DNA from: Verrucomicrobiales bacterium
GTDB taxonomy: Bacteria; Verrucomicrobiota; Verrucomicrobiia; Methylacidiphilales; JAAUTS01
NCBI GenBank assembly: GCA_031266335.1
Contig: JAISBF010000062.1
Location: 1-33,256 of the forward strand
Direction: 5' to 3'
Length of the DNA: 33,256 nucleotides
Shown here in pieces: positions 14,266-23,326 of the stretch. The notes beneath the pieces are model-generated. The model worked only from the letters and a program-made list of their open reading frames with translations. It was not told the origin of the DNA and did not search any database. The position numbers and the translations under genes are program-made. Each line of letters opens with the position of its first letter. The stretch's first letter is position 1.

Positions 14266-15640
14266 GAAGCTCTCCCGTTCCGAGCCACGTTTCGTTTTCC
14301 GGCACGCACGCCGTCAGCGTTTCCTCAATGTCGGCGACGGGAAAAAGCTCGGCGATTTTTTTCACGTCGCCCTTGTAAAAGACTAACACGTTTTGATGCA
14401 CCCGCGCCACCTTGCGGCTGTTGCTCATGTATTGATAGGCGCGGCGTGACGCGCTGGACAGGCAATCGGCGAGGATGAGGTCGTTGTAAAACAACAGCCC
14501 GCGCCGCTGGAAAATTTTTACGACCGCGCCGGCGAGGTCGTGATAGCCGCCCGTTTTTTTGTCGCGCACATTGCTCACCACTACCACGGCGAAACGATTT
14601 TCTTTCAGCGTCAGCGCTGCGTCGCCGAGCGCCTTATCCAGAACCACGATGAACTCTTCAAAGGTCGGCGCGTTGCTCGCGTCGTTCGGCAGGTTGCTGT
14701 ATTTTTCAAGGTTGTAATACGGCGGGCACGAGAACAAGAAATCCTGCGACTCGGGCGCGACGTGCCGGAGCACATTACAGCCGTCATCACAAATGTAGCG
14801 CCCGGACAAGCCGGCGGCGGCGAGCCGTTGCCCATTCAAGTCACATTGCTCTTGCCGCAACTCGACGCCGGTAAATTCGCACCCCTTGAACGCGCTGACG
14901 AAGCCGAACGCCGCGCCGCCGGCGAACGGGTCAAGGCAGCGCGGCTTGACGCCGTGCGGCATCCCGAACCACAGCAACATCAATTCACATAACACCGGGT
15001 CTAACAAACTGACGGCAGGCAACGCCATTTGGAACTGACCTTCCTTCGGCAGGCAACCGGCGCGCGTTTCACCGCCGTCGCCGATGAGCGTGTTCCATAA
15101 TTTTTTTCTGCCTAACCACTGAAACACCCGCAAAATCGAGAATGGCGCGACGCCGAATTTTTCTTTCAAGTCGCGCACCGGCTTTTCCTCGCCGTCAGCG
15201 GCGGGCGGTAGGCCGTCCACCAGCGCGGCCAGTTCATCCTCCGTCCAGCCCGCCAGGGACGCTGACAGTGACGCGGCGTTTAACTCAGCGGCCAGCGCCG
15301 TCAGTGTCGCGTCGTCGAACTCGCCGATGAGACTGTTGGCGGCAATCAACCGCGCTACATGCGTGGCCTCGTCGTAATCCACGAGCGACACATCAGCGTG
15401 CGTGAATCCCGACGCCAGCAAAATCTTATGCCGCAAATGCCCCGACACCAGCATCCCGTTCCGCCGATTCACCACCAGCGGATCAAAATAATCTCGCTCC
15501 AAACTTTTCTTCAACACCAGCCATGCCGCCGAATTTTCCTCCGGATGCTTGCGCGGATTCTTCGGATGCGGCTTGATGTCTGCCAGCGCCAGCCTCCGCA
15601 CCTCAATCACCGCCGTCCGCTCATCAGTCTTTGTCTCCAT
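14258..15640 (-). CDS. ParB-like N-terminal domain fused to DNA methyltransferase
   Basis: 460 aa. Residues about 11-100 are a ParB/sulfiredoxin-like nuclease-fold domain (LADIKPHPKNPRKHPEEN, then MLVSGHLRHKILLASG, the equivalent of the ParB GxRR region). The C-terminal half is an S-adenosylmethionine-dependent DNA methyltransferase: motif I CLDPFAGGAAFG (about 235-246), catalytic motif IV SCPPYYN (about 304-310; Cys stands where Asp, Asn or Ser is usual), and VVVVSNVRDKKTGGYHD. Such fusions are common in phages and are thought to methylate phage DNA; target base and site are unknown. It is first in the operon with the terminase genes. TTGACT lies 19 nt upstream of the ATG. Confidence 0.85.
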   Translation of the reverse strand: METKTDERTAVIEVRRLALADIKPHPKNPRKHPEENSAAWLVLKKSLERDYFDPLVVNRRNGMLVSGHLRHKILLASGFTHADVSLVDYDEATHVARLIAANSLIGEFDDATLTALAAELNAASLSASLAGWTEDELAALVDGLPPAADGEEKPVRDLKEKFGVAPFSILRVFQWLGRKKLWNTLIGDGGETRAGCLPKEGQFQMALPAVSLLDPVLCELMLLWFGMPHGVKPRCLDPFAGGAAFGFVSAFKGCEFTGVELRQEQCDLNGQRLAAAGLSGRYICDDGCNVLRHVAPESQDFLFSCPPYYNLEKYSNLPNDASNAPTFEEFIVVLDKALGDAALTLKENRFAVVVVSNVRDKKTGGYHDLAGAVVKIFQRRGLLFYNDLILADCLSSASRRAYQYMSNSRKVARVHQNVLVFYKGDVKKIAELFPVADIEETLTACVPENETWLGTGELHA

Positions 15641-15659
15641 ATCCCCGCGTCAAAGTCAA
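15641..15659 (-). promoter_or_regulatory. TTGACT start-associated element (ParB-methyltransferase gene)
   Basis: TTGACTTTGACGCGGGGAT abuts the ATG; the outer TTGAC is exactly 19 nt away and a second TTGAC lies at 13 nt. GGGGAT is shared with the element upstream of the capsid gene. Confidence 0.45.
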
Positions 15660-15774
15660 AACCCGCCTGCAAAAGTGCAAAAAATTTTTCACCCCCCGCG
15701 CATAAAAACCCCCTGCTGACTCCAAAGCCGCAGATTATTTCTAGCGGCAAAAAGATTCCTTTTCGCGCCAGGTG

Positions 15775-16075
15775 CATAGGTGCATAGGTCGAGGCGCGAA
15801 GTGCAACGCCTACGCATATATAGTGCTTTTTTCCGTTTTTTCATGGATAACATAATACCTATGTTACCTATGCCACCTATACCTATTAAGAGATAAGTAC
15901 ATGAATATCAAATAGTTAAGCGCCGCATAGGTGGCAAACAAAAAGGCACAGGCGGCATAGGTAAGAATTTTGTTAAAAAATAAAAAGCGAGGGGAACGGG
16001 GAAATGGCGGCAAAAATAGGCATAGGTAGCATAGGTCGATCTTAAGGTGAGGGGAAATAAAGAGCGGCACCTATG
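15775..16075. repeat. CATAGGT/ACCTATG iteron cluster, candidate phage replication origin
   Basis: About eleven copies of CATAGGT or its complement ACCTATG occur in this gene-free 300-bp stretch. Exact or near-exact copies are at 15775 and 15783 (direct pair), 15857, 15866, 15875 and 15881 (inverted block, the last two degenerate), 15926, 15956, 16021, 16030 and 16069. Spacings of 8-9 bp are frequent. AT-rich tracts lie between them (ATATATAG near 15817, GTTAAAAAATAAAAAG near 15972). The cluster is directly downstream of the primase/helicase-like gene. Iterons with AT-rich DNA beside a replication gene are the classic form of a theta origin; alternatively they could be operators. The 68-aa ORF inside is not convincing. 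Confidence 0.65.
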
Positions 16076-16129
16076 CCTGTTAGCTGGGTGCCGCCTTACA
16101 GTCGATTACGTCGTTATTGAGGCGCGATG

Positions 16130-17851
16130 TCAAACTACCGCTACATCGCCGGCAGCGGGGGATGTTGGCGGCGGCACGCTACTAGTTGAGCCATCGAGCA
16201 ACTCAACGTCATAACGCCGCTGACGATTACGGCCACGCTTGGAAAATCTCACACGCCGACCGTCTTGTAAATTAAAAATGCTGCCGCCGTATTTATCGGC
16301 GAGCAATTTTCCCATTCGAGATGCGGCCGCCGGCTTGCAATCGTACCAAACATCATCCCCGCTGCCACGCTTAACGCGCTCAATCATCCAGGCGAAACAG
16401 TTGTTAGCCACGCACACGGCAATCACTTCATCGAAATCGTAATGCAACAAAAATCTAACCTCACCGTCAGCGTCAGCAATGCCAAGTTTTTGGGAAAGTT
16501 TTTCAACCAACAACGCCATGTCCGCAGCCTCATTGTCACCAGACTCCTCGATCGGCGGCGGCACCAGCGCGTCGCCGAACCCGGCGTGCCACACAATACC
16601 ACCATATACCCGCGACCATTCCACAAACCCCTTCATCACTGTCGGCGGCACTGGACGCCGTGCCACGTCCCAAGCTCGCACCAGTGCCCACAGTGCACTT
16701 AAAAAATCGCCGCGCACCGCCAGCCGCTGGAAAAACTCATTGCTCAATTCATGTTCAATTTTGCGGTCGCGACTGTTGCTCTGCTCGATGTGAAGTTTGC
16801 ACTCCAGTGAACGGCGGGCAATGTCCTGCTGCAATGTCAAGTTGTTGCCCGCTAAATAACACACCGTCATGCGCGGCGCGCGAAACAACGACTGTTTGTT
16901 AAACAACCGACCCGTGCGAAAATCCGACGTGATAAAAGCGTTGAGGTCGCCGTTTTTCACTACGCCCTCCAGCTCATCAAAAAATAAATATGGCACCGAG
17001 TTCATCACCGCCGAGTCCAGCGTCTTGCGAAATTCATTTTTATCTTCGGGAATAGTGAGCGACTCACACGATCCCATCACCGTCGCCACCGCCATATTCA
17101 CCAGCAGCGTCTTGCCGCTCCCTGGCTTGTTAGCCGAATAAATAAACGACGGCCGCGGCGATGTAAAACCTAACAAGTCCGGAGCGAACATGGACACCAT
17201 TGAGACGACATGCACCGCCAAATCGCGCGGCGACAGAAACGGAAACTCCTTCAACATCGCGCGCAGGAACGCCACCGCGCGATCAAGCGACCACGCCTCA
17301 TCAATCACCACCGGAGAACGTAGCGTAAAAATTTCTGCGAACGCGTCATAACCAGCCGGCAACAAAACAATCGCCCCGTCAGCGCGCATCACTGGCTGAC
17401 GCTGGGCGTTGACCTTTTTTAGTTTTGGCAATCGACCGACAAACTGGTCAGCCCGCAAACACCCCCGCGCATCCTGCACCGACATCGTGCATTCCACCTT
17501 TTTCCACGGCTCGGCACCGTTGGCGGCATTCTTGTCATACTTCAAAAAGTATGTTAGGGCATGTTCTTCCAAAAACGTACGAAACCGGTCCGCATCCAGC
17601 GGCTCCATCAACCCAATGTCTTCATTGACCGTTACCGCCGCCGTCTCGCGCCGAAACACATTCACCGCCGCGCAAATCCCGCCCGCCTCGCGCGCGAAAT
17701 CAGACAATCGTCGCCCAGCGCGAATTAGCTCAATCGTCGGTAACGCTCGCTCATCTTTCACCTCACCGTCAGTGACCGACGGCTCCGGCGATGGAACCGC
17801 AACTCCACGCTCACGCAAAACTTTATTTACTGCGTCAGATTGCTCGCTCAT
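16130..17851 (-). CDS. Phage primase/helicase-like ATPase
   Basis: 573 aa from ATG 17851 (MSEQSDAVNKVLRERG), chosen over the track's start at 17872 because AAAGGTG lies 3-9 nt upstream. Walker A is ANKPGSGKTLL (about 240-250) and Walker B is PYLFFDELEG (about 287-296); CYLAGNNLTLQQDIARRSLECKL includes an arginine-finger-like segment. The C-terminal third has a strongly basic stretch (RFSKRGRNRQRRYDVELL). This resembles the helicase half of phage/plasmid replication proteins that act at iteron origins. The N-terminal 170 residues may be a degenerate primase-type or origin-binding part; I see no clear zinc or TOPRIM motif. It is directly followed by the iteron cluster. The downstream edge carries another TTGACATCGCGCC copy. 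Confidence 0.75.
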   Translation of the reverse strand: MSEQSDAVNKVLRERGVAVPSPEPSVTDGEVKDERALPTIELIRAGRRLSDFAREAGGICAAVNVFRRETAAVTVNEDIGLMEPLDADRFRTFLEEHALTYFLKYDKNAANGAEPWKKVECTMSVQDARGCLRADQFVGRLPKLKKVNAQRQPVMRADGAIVLLPAGYDAFAEIFTLRSPVVIDEAWSLDRAVAFLRAMLKEFPFLSPRDLAVHVVSMVSMFAPDLLGFTSPRPSFIYSANKPGSGKTLLVNMAVATVMGSCESLTIPEDKNEFRKTLDSAVMNSVPYLFFDELEGVVKNGDLNAFITSDFRTGRLFNKQSLFRAPRMTVCYLAGNNLTLQQDIARRSLECKLHIEQSNSRDRKIEHELSNEFFQRLAVRGDFLSALWALVRAWDVARRPVPPTVMKGFVEWSRVYGGIVWHAGFGDALVPPPIEESGDNEAADMALLVEKLSQKLGIADADGEVRFLLHYDFDEVIAVCVANNCFAWMIERVKRGSGDDVWYDCKPAAASRMGKLLADKYGGSIFNLQDGRRVRFSKRGRNRQRRYDVELLDGSTSSVPPPTSPAAGDVAVV

Positions 17852-17987
17852 AACACCTTTTTTAACGAGCAAAAATCAAATCCGAATACCCTTCACCCCT
17901 TCAAAAAATGGAAAGATGTAACGAAAAAGTGTAACGAAATATACTAACCAACTGGGAATTAAGGTGTTAAGACCGCAAACGCGCTCA

Positions 17988-18024
17988 GTGTGAAGCAGGC
18001 GCTCTACCACTAAGCTAAGGCTCC
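17988..18024 (-). tRNA. 5' part of tRNA-Val(CAC), truncated at the anticodon loop; probable prophage attachment site
   Basis: On the minus strand, GGAGCCTTAGCTTAGTGGTA and the bases that follow give a 7-nt acceptor strand, a canonical D-arm and the 5' anticodon stem CCTGC with loop TTCACAC (anticodon CAC). The sequence after the loop (TGAGCGCG) cannot pair with CCTGC. No TTCGA-type T-arm or AGGCTCC acceptor partner follows. Homology therefore stops in the anticodon loop, a known crossover position for tyrosine recombinases. The tRNA-like part faces the host genes and the divergent part faces the phage. Confidence 0.6.
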
Positions 18025-18123
18025 GTAACGGGCAGGGTCAAACGCTAGCCGTGAAAGAAATTTGTCGCAAGCTTAATTGTTCATCCGCAGCGTTATTCCG
18101 TGTCATGAACGCCGGGAAGATGT

Positions 18124-19023
18124 TTAATTGGCTTTGTCGCTGCCATCATCATCGGAAGATTTTTTGTTCAAGGCGACTTGATACGGGGCGTTGGCGCCTT
18201 GTTTTAGCAGGTCGTCCAGTTCTTCCAGGTTGTGACGTTGCATGATGATTTTAATGGTCGGAGCGTAAGAGGCTTCCTCGCAATAGCCAGCCGCCAGGAT
18301 ACGGGCCAGAAAGTCCTTGCCGGACTTGGTGTAAAAGGCGGATTTATAACGGTCGCCTTCTTTCAGGAAATCGGCATAACCCTGGAACCCGGCGGCCATG
18401 TCCCGATATACGCGGAAATTGGCGCGGGTGGCGATGCCGTTGTCCTTGGTCGGCATGTTGATGCTGTCGCCTTTCCAGGATTCGGCAAACGCCTTCATGC
18501 CGAAATAGTTATGGGCCTGCACGGCCAATGCGCTCTGACCATAACGACTTTCATAAATCGCCTGTGAAATCGTGACGGAAGCCGGGATGCCGTATTGCAC
18601 CTGGATGCGGATGGCCTCGGGCATGACTTGCTCCAGGAACTGACGCTGGGTGCCGCTGGCGGTGTCCAGAATAGAGGAGATTTTCTTGGCCAATTGCAAT
18701 ATATCCGCCGGCGAGGAGGTTTGCATACCGACCAAGCGGGCGATCTGGATGTTTAAATTTTCCAGTTGCAGGTCTTTCTGGGTTTGGATTTGCGCCCAGC
18801 GGTTGCGTTCCTTGGCATAAAATTCGGTAATCCAGACACTCATCTTGGTCGAGGTCCACGTCATGCCCAACAGGAGGCAGACGGCTGAAACGCACACGAT
18901 GTTGGAGACAATCAGCGTGGCAATCAGGCCAAAGGACTTCTTCGGCTCCTTGTGGAACCGTTGCATGGCGATCAGCGGCATCAAATCAACCACCGGTTGT
19001 TTTTTGGGACTCCAATAGCTCAT
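18124..19023 (-). CDS. Membrane-anchored glucosaminidase-domain protein (peptidoglycan hydrolase)
   Basis: 299 aa. A single transmembrane segment (GLIATLIVSNIVCVSAVCLLLG, about 32-53) follows a short basic N-terminus; a helical stalk (about 60-115) leads to a FlgJ/endo-N-acetylglucosaminidase-type domain. That domain shows IPASVTISQAIYESRYGQSALA (about 146-167, catalytic Glu in AIYESRYG), HNYFGMKAFAESWKGD, FRVYRDMAAGFQGYADFL and ILAAGYCEEASYAPTIKII. The domain hydrolyses glycan strands in the periplasm. It lies just outside the tRNA-Val remnant, so it is assigned to the host, but a phage-related lysis role cannot be excluded. Its base composition looks less GC-rich than the flanks, and it contains no GTCAGCG word. 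Confidence 0.85.
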   Translation of the reverse strand: MSYWSPKKQPVVDLMPLIAMQRFHKEPKKSFGLIATLIVSNIVCVSAVCLLLGMTWTSTKMSVWITEFYAKERNRWAQIQTQKDLQLENLNIQIARLVGMQTSSPADILQLAKKISSILDTASGTQRQFLEQVMPEAIRIQVQYGIPASVTISQAIYESRYGQSALAVQAHNYFGMKAFAESWKGDSINMPTKDNGIATRANFRVYRDMAAGFQGYADFLKEGDRYKSAFYTKSGKDFLARILAAGYCEEASYAPTIKIIMQRHNLEELDDLLKQGANAPYQVALNKKSSDDDGSDKAN

Positions 19024-19088
19024 AGACCTCCTTGTTAAGCTTATTGTTGGTAAAACTATGCGGGGGCAGGGTTAAGTCAAACCCTAAA

Positions 19089-19120
19089 ACAGGAAGAGCT
19101 TCACTAACGTAAAGCTCTTT
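19089..19120. terminator. Hairpin between glucosaminidase and pseudopilin genes
   Basis: AAGAGCTT...AAGCTCTTTG forms an 8-bp stem, followed downstream by a CGCCTTGGCGTTAATGAAGCTCTT repeat. It could act as a weak terminator for the pseudopilin operon read leftwards, but there is no strong T-run. Confidence 0.3.
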
Positions 19121-19166
19121 GTTCCTTCGCGCCTTGGCGTTAATGAAGCTCTTATAATCCAGCGGA

Positions 19167-19832
19167 CTACTGGCTCGCCCAGTTTTTAATCCACTTCAGG
19201 TAAACGGCGTAGCCCCGCGCATTGTTCTCGTCAGTGCTGGGGATGGCGGTGGACAATTGTCCGCCGGTGCTCCAGATGTCCGGCTCGACCATGTTGAACA
19301 GGGACTTCTGGTCGTTCCCGCTCACCCTGGTCTGGTTGGCAGCGTCGTAATAGTAACCGTAGGCATTGTTGTACGGATCCTTGAAATAGTCCCCGCTGCC
19401 ATCGGTTTTGACTTGGCTGGATTTAGGCTCGTAATACTGGGGATAGGCCACCGGCTGCCCATCCTGATGGTAAAACCGGCGCCCCATCAGGCAGGCGAAC
19501 AAGAAGCGCCCGCCGCTCCCCGCGGCATCACCCTTGACGCTGCCGTTGACGTTCGCGCTTCTGCCGCTTACCGTGGCCGCCTCGCCTGGATAACCGAAGG
19601 TGTCGCTGCCATACAGGTCGCCGCTGACAGTGACGCACCTGGCATCCGGGTAGTCGCCATTGTCAACCCGATAACGCTCCAGGGCGGTATCGAACGCGGC
19701 CAGCTCGGCCGCAGCGCGGGACCGCGCCGCCTTGTCGCGCAAAGCGCCGCCCGCGCCCAACGTCAACCCGGCCAGGATCCCTATGATGGTGATAACCACC
19801 AGCAGTTCAATCAATGTGAAACCTTGTTTCAT
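19167..19832 (-). CDS. Pseudopilin with prepilin-type N-terminus (GspG-like)
   Basis: 221 aa from ATG 19832 (MKQGFTLIELLVVITIIGIL). The track's extended start adds 53 residues without signal character and overlaps the upstream gene. MKQG^FTLIELLVV is a class III prepilin signal cut by prepilin peptidase, followed by the hydrophobic spine helix. The remainder is a globular domain with ALERYRVDNGDYPDARCV, typical of GspG-type major pseudopilins (helix, then DNGxYP), plus a longer variable C-terminal part with FKDPYNNAYGYYY. It would assemble into a short periplasmic pseudopilus or pilus. It follows a second pseudopilin by 16 nt, so both are one operon. A CGCTGACAGTGAC word encodes part of the C-terminal domain. 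Confidence 0.85.
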   Translation of the reverse strand: MKQGFTLIELLVVITIIGILAGLTLGAGGALRDKAARSRAAAELAAFDTALERYRVDNGDYPDARCVTVSGDLYGSDTFGYPGEAATVSGRSANVNGSVKGDAAGSGGRFLFACLMGRRFYHQDGQPVAYPQYYEPKSSQVKTDGSGDYFKDPYNNAYGYYYDAANQTRVSGNDQKSLFNMVEPDIWSTGGQLSTAIPSTDENNARGYAVYLKWIKNWASQ

Positions 19833-19848
19833 GCGGTTGCCAACCCGG

Positions 19849-20421
19849 TTACCAACTGGTGATGTATTTCCGTTGATCGCCGCCGTCGCCCGTGGTGGAT
19901 TTGGTGCCCGTGCTCCAAATCGCCATGCTGGCATAGATGGTCGCGGAACCGGCCCCGTTGGTATCCGGCACCTCGTCAATTTCGTTATCATAATCGTCGT
20001 CCACCTTGACGGAATAACAGCCCTCCCAAGGATCCATGAATCCCTCGGCGTCCGTCATGCTCGTGCCCTTGGGATAAAGCTGCTTGGCGGTAAACTCCAT
20101 GTACACCGTGCCCTTGGGGTTGCCATACGAGGCGTCAGTCTTGCCCACCAGCAGCCCGTACAAATCCTCGCTGTTGCTCCCGCCGTACGACTCCACGGCC
20201 GCGCTGTCAAAAAACTCCGGCCACGCGCCATAATCAGCCTGATAAGCGTTCAGCGCCACCTTCAAGCTGCTCACCATCGCCGCCGCCTGCGCCCGCTTCG
20301 CGGAATCCAGCGCCTTGTTCAAGGCCGGCACGGACAGTCCGGCCAGAATCCCGATGATGGTCACCACCACCAGCAGTTCAATCAACGTAAAACCCGTTTG
20401 GTATCGTTTGGCATGTTTCAT
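19849..20421 (-). CDS. Pseudopilin with prepilin-type N-terminus (GspG-like), second copy
   Basis: 190 aa from ATG 20421 (MKHAKRYQTGFTLIELL); the track's start at 20427 is a TTG two codons upstream. Prepilin signal QTG^FTLIELLVVVTIIGILAGLSVPALNKAL with the conserved Glu at +5. The globular part has LKVALNAYQADYGAWPEFF (GspG-like), then GFMDPWEGCYSVKVDDDYDNEID, an acidic loop of the kind that binds calcium in GspG proteins, and IYASMAIWSTGTKS. It is the first of two tandem pseudopilin genes downstream of a glycosyltransferase gene. The two paralogues share the N-terminal third but differ strongly after it. Confidence 0.85.
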   Translation of the reverse strand: MKHAKRYQTGFTLIELLVVVTIIGILAGLSVPALNKALDSAKRAQAAAMVSSLKVALNAYQADYGAWPEFFDSAAVESYGGSNSEDLYGLLVGKTDASYGNPKGTVYMEFTAKQLYPKGTSMTDAEGFMDPWEGCYSVKVDDDYDNEIDEVPDTNGAGSATIYASMAIWSTGTKSTTGDGGDQRKYITSW

Positions 20422-20468
20422 GACCAATACAACTTATGCAAAATCCCGGACTTGTAAATGGCAAAGGC

Positions 20469-21947
<1,479 letters not shown>

Positions 21948-22049
21948 AAGAACCGCCCCGCCCCGCGCGAAAAAACCGCGCCACAGGACGCCGAATACTG
22001 TGGTTTCAGTTTACAGGGTCAAGTTTATTTCTTAATCTGGCCGCCGACC

Positions 22050-22646
22050 ATGCGCAACCCGCCCCCCCTCAAACTCGGCATCCTCGGCTCCGGCCGCGGC
22101 AGCAACTTCATCGCCATCAGCGACGCCATCCGCGCGCGCCAACTCCACGCCACCGTCAGCCTCGTCATCAGCGACCTGGCGGACGCCCCCATCCTCAGCC
22201 TCGCCCGCGCCCGCGGCTACCGGACCTGGGCCTGCCCCGCCGGCCGATTCAAAACCAAACTGGAACCCGACCTCGAGGCGCAACTGGCCGCGCAACTCCG
22301 CGCCGCCGACATTGACCTCGTCATCCTCGCCGGCTACATGCGCGTCGTCAAAACCCCGCTGCTGGCAGCCTTCCCCCGCCGCATCATCAACATCCACCCC
22401 TCCCTGCTGCCCGCCTTCCCCGGCCTCCAAGCGTGGGCACAGGCATTGGCCGCCGGCGCCACCGTCAGCGGCTGCACCGTCCACTACGTCAACGAAATCC
22501 TCGACGGCGGCGACATCATCGCCCAAGCCCGCGTCCCCGTGCTGCCCGGCGACACCCCGGAGACCCTGCACACCCGCATCCAGGCCGAGGAACATTGGCT
22601 ACTGCCCGCCGTCGTCGGCCGCTTCGCCGCGGGAAAGTCCGCGTAG
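22050..22646 (+). CDS. purN: Phosphoribosylglycinamide formyltransferase
   Basis: 198 aa from ATG 22050 (MRNPPPLKLGILGSGRGSNF). The much longer track ORF (20586-22646) is an extension across the opposite-strand glycosyltransferase. Motifs: LGSGRGSNF (phosphate binding, about 12-20), VILAGYMRVV (about 91-100), INIHPSLLPAFPG (about 113-125, catalytic Asn and His at about 114 and 116), and VNEILDGGDIIAQ (about 147-159, catalytic Asp region). It transfers a formyl group from 10-formyl-tetrahydrofolate to GAR, the third step of de novo purine synthesis. It is divergent from the glycosyltransferase. An ACCGTCAGCGGC word codes for TVSG inside it. Size and motifs match the family. Confidence 0.93.
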   Translation: MRNPPPLKLGILGSGRGSNFIAISDAIRARQLHATVSLVISDLADAPILSLARARGYRTWACPAGRFKTKLEPDLEAQLAAQLRAADIDLVILAGYMRVVKTPLLAAFPRRIINIHPSLLPAFPGLQAWAQALAAGATVSGCTVHYVNEILDGGDIIAQARVPVLPGDTPETLHTRIQAEEHWLLPAVVGRFAAGKSA

Positions 22647-22760
22647 GCTTGGGCTAACCTATTGAGTTTGCGTCAGATAACGCCGCGCCGCGCAACACCA
22701 ACGCTTCGCCGCCAAGGACGGTTTCCTCGCAAAAAAGAAGCAGTCCCCGGCCAAATGGGA

Positions 22761-23307
22761 GCAGGTCTTCAGTCGCCGAAGAGCACTCTTCAGTCATCGA
22801 GGACTAGGTCTTCAGTCACCGAGGAACAGGTCTTCAGTCACCGGGGAACAGGTCTTCAGTCACCGGGGAACAGGTCTTCAGTCACCGGGGAACAGGTCTT
22901 CAGTCATCGGGGACTAGGTCTTCAGTCACCGAAGACTACCCTTCAGTCACCGAGGAACAGGTCTTCAGTCACCGGGGAACAGGTCTTCAGTCACCGAGGA
23001 CTAGGTCTTCAGTCACCGAAGACTACTCTTCAGTCATCGAGGAACAGGTCTTCAGTCACCGGGGAATAGGTCTTCAGTCACCGAGGACTAGGTCTTCAGT
23101 CACCGAAGACTACCCTTCAGTCACCGAGGAACAGGTCTTCAGTCACCGAAGACTACTCTTCAGTCATCGAGGAACAGGTCTTCAGTCACCGGGGAACAGG
23201 TCTTCAGTCATCGGGGACTAGGTCTTTAGTCACCGAAGACTACCCTTCAGTCACCGAGGAACAGGTCTTCAGTCACCGAAGAAAAGCCTTCAGTCATCGG
23301 GGAACAG
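22761..23307. repeat. 22-bp tandem repeat array, about 25 units
   Basis: The consensus unit is GGTCTTCAGTCACCGRGGAACA with variants (GAAGACTACTC, GAGGACTA, GGGGAACA), repeated without spacers about 25 times. Since 22 is not a multiple of 3 and the units lack stops, the 135-aa ORF at 22662-23069 is a by-product. Units with GTCTTC-AGTCACC-GAAGAC can form a 6-bp hairpin. The variants follow a partly ordered higher-order pattern (roughly every fourth to fifth unit is the GAAGACTA type), suggesting unequal crossover or segment duplication. One further unit lies beyond the inserted element at 23523-23561. Confidence 0.9.
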
Positions 23308-23326
23308 CCGTACCGCGCCATCAACG

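Noticed and set aside
15864-16070. 68-aa minus ORF in the iteron region
   Set aside because: Built from the repeats (Leu/Phe/Tyr-rich), no ribosome-binding site, and the region has dense non-coding iterons.
22662-23069. 135-aa ORF across the 22-bp array
   Set aside because: 22 is not a multiple of three, units carry no stop in any phase, and the translation cycles through all three frames; no protein signature.
22761-23307. CRISPR array
   Set aside because: Units are contiguous with no unique spacers and there are no cas genes; it is an ordinary tandem repeat.
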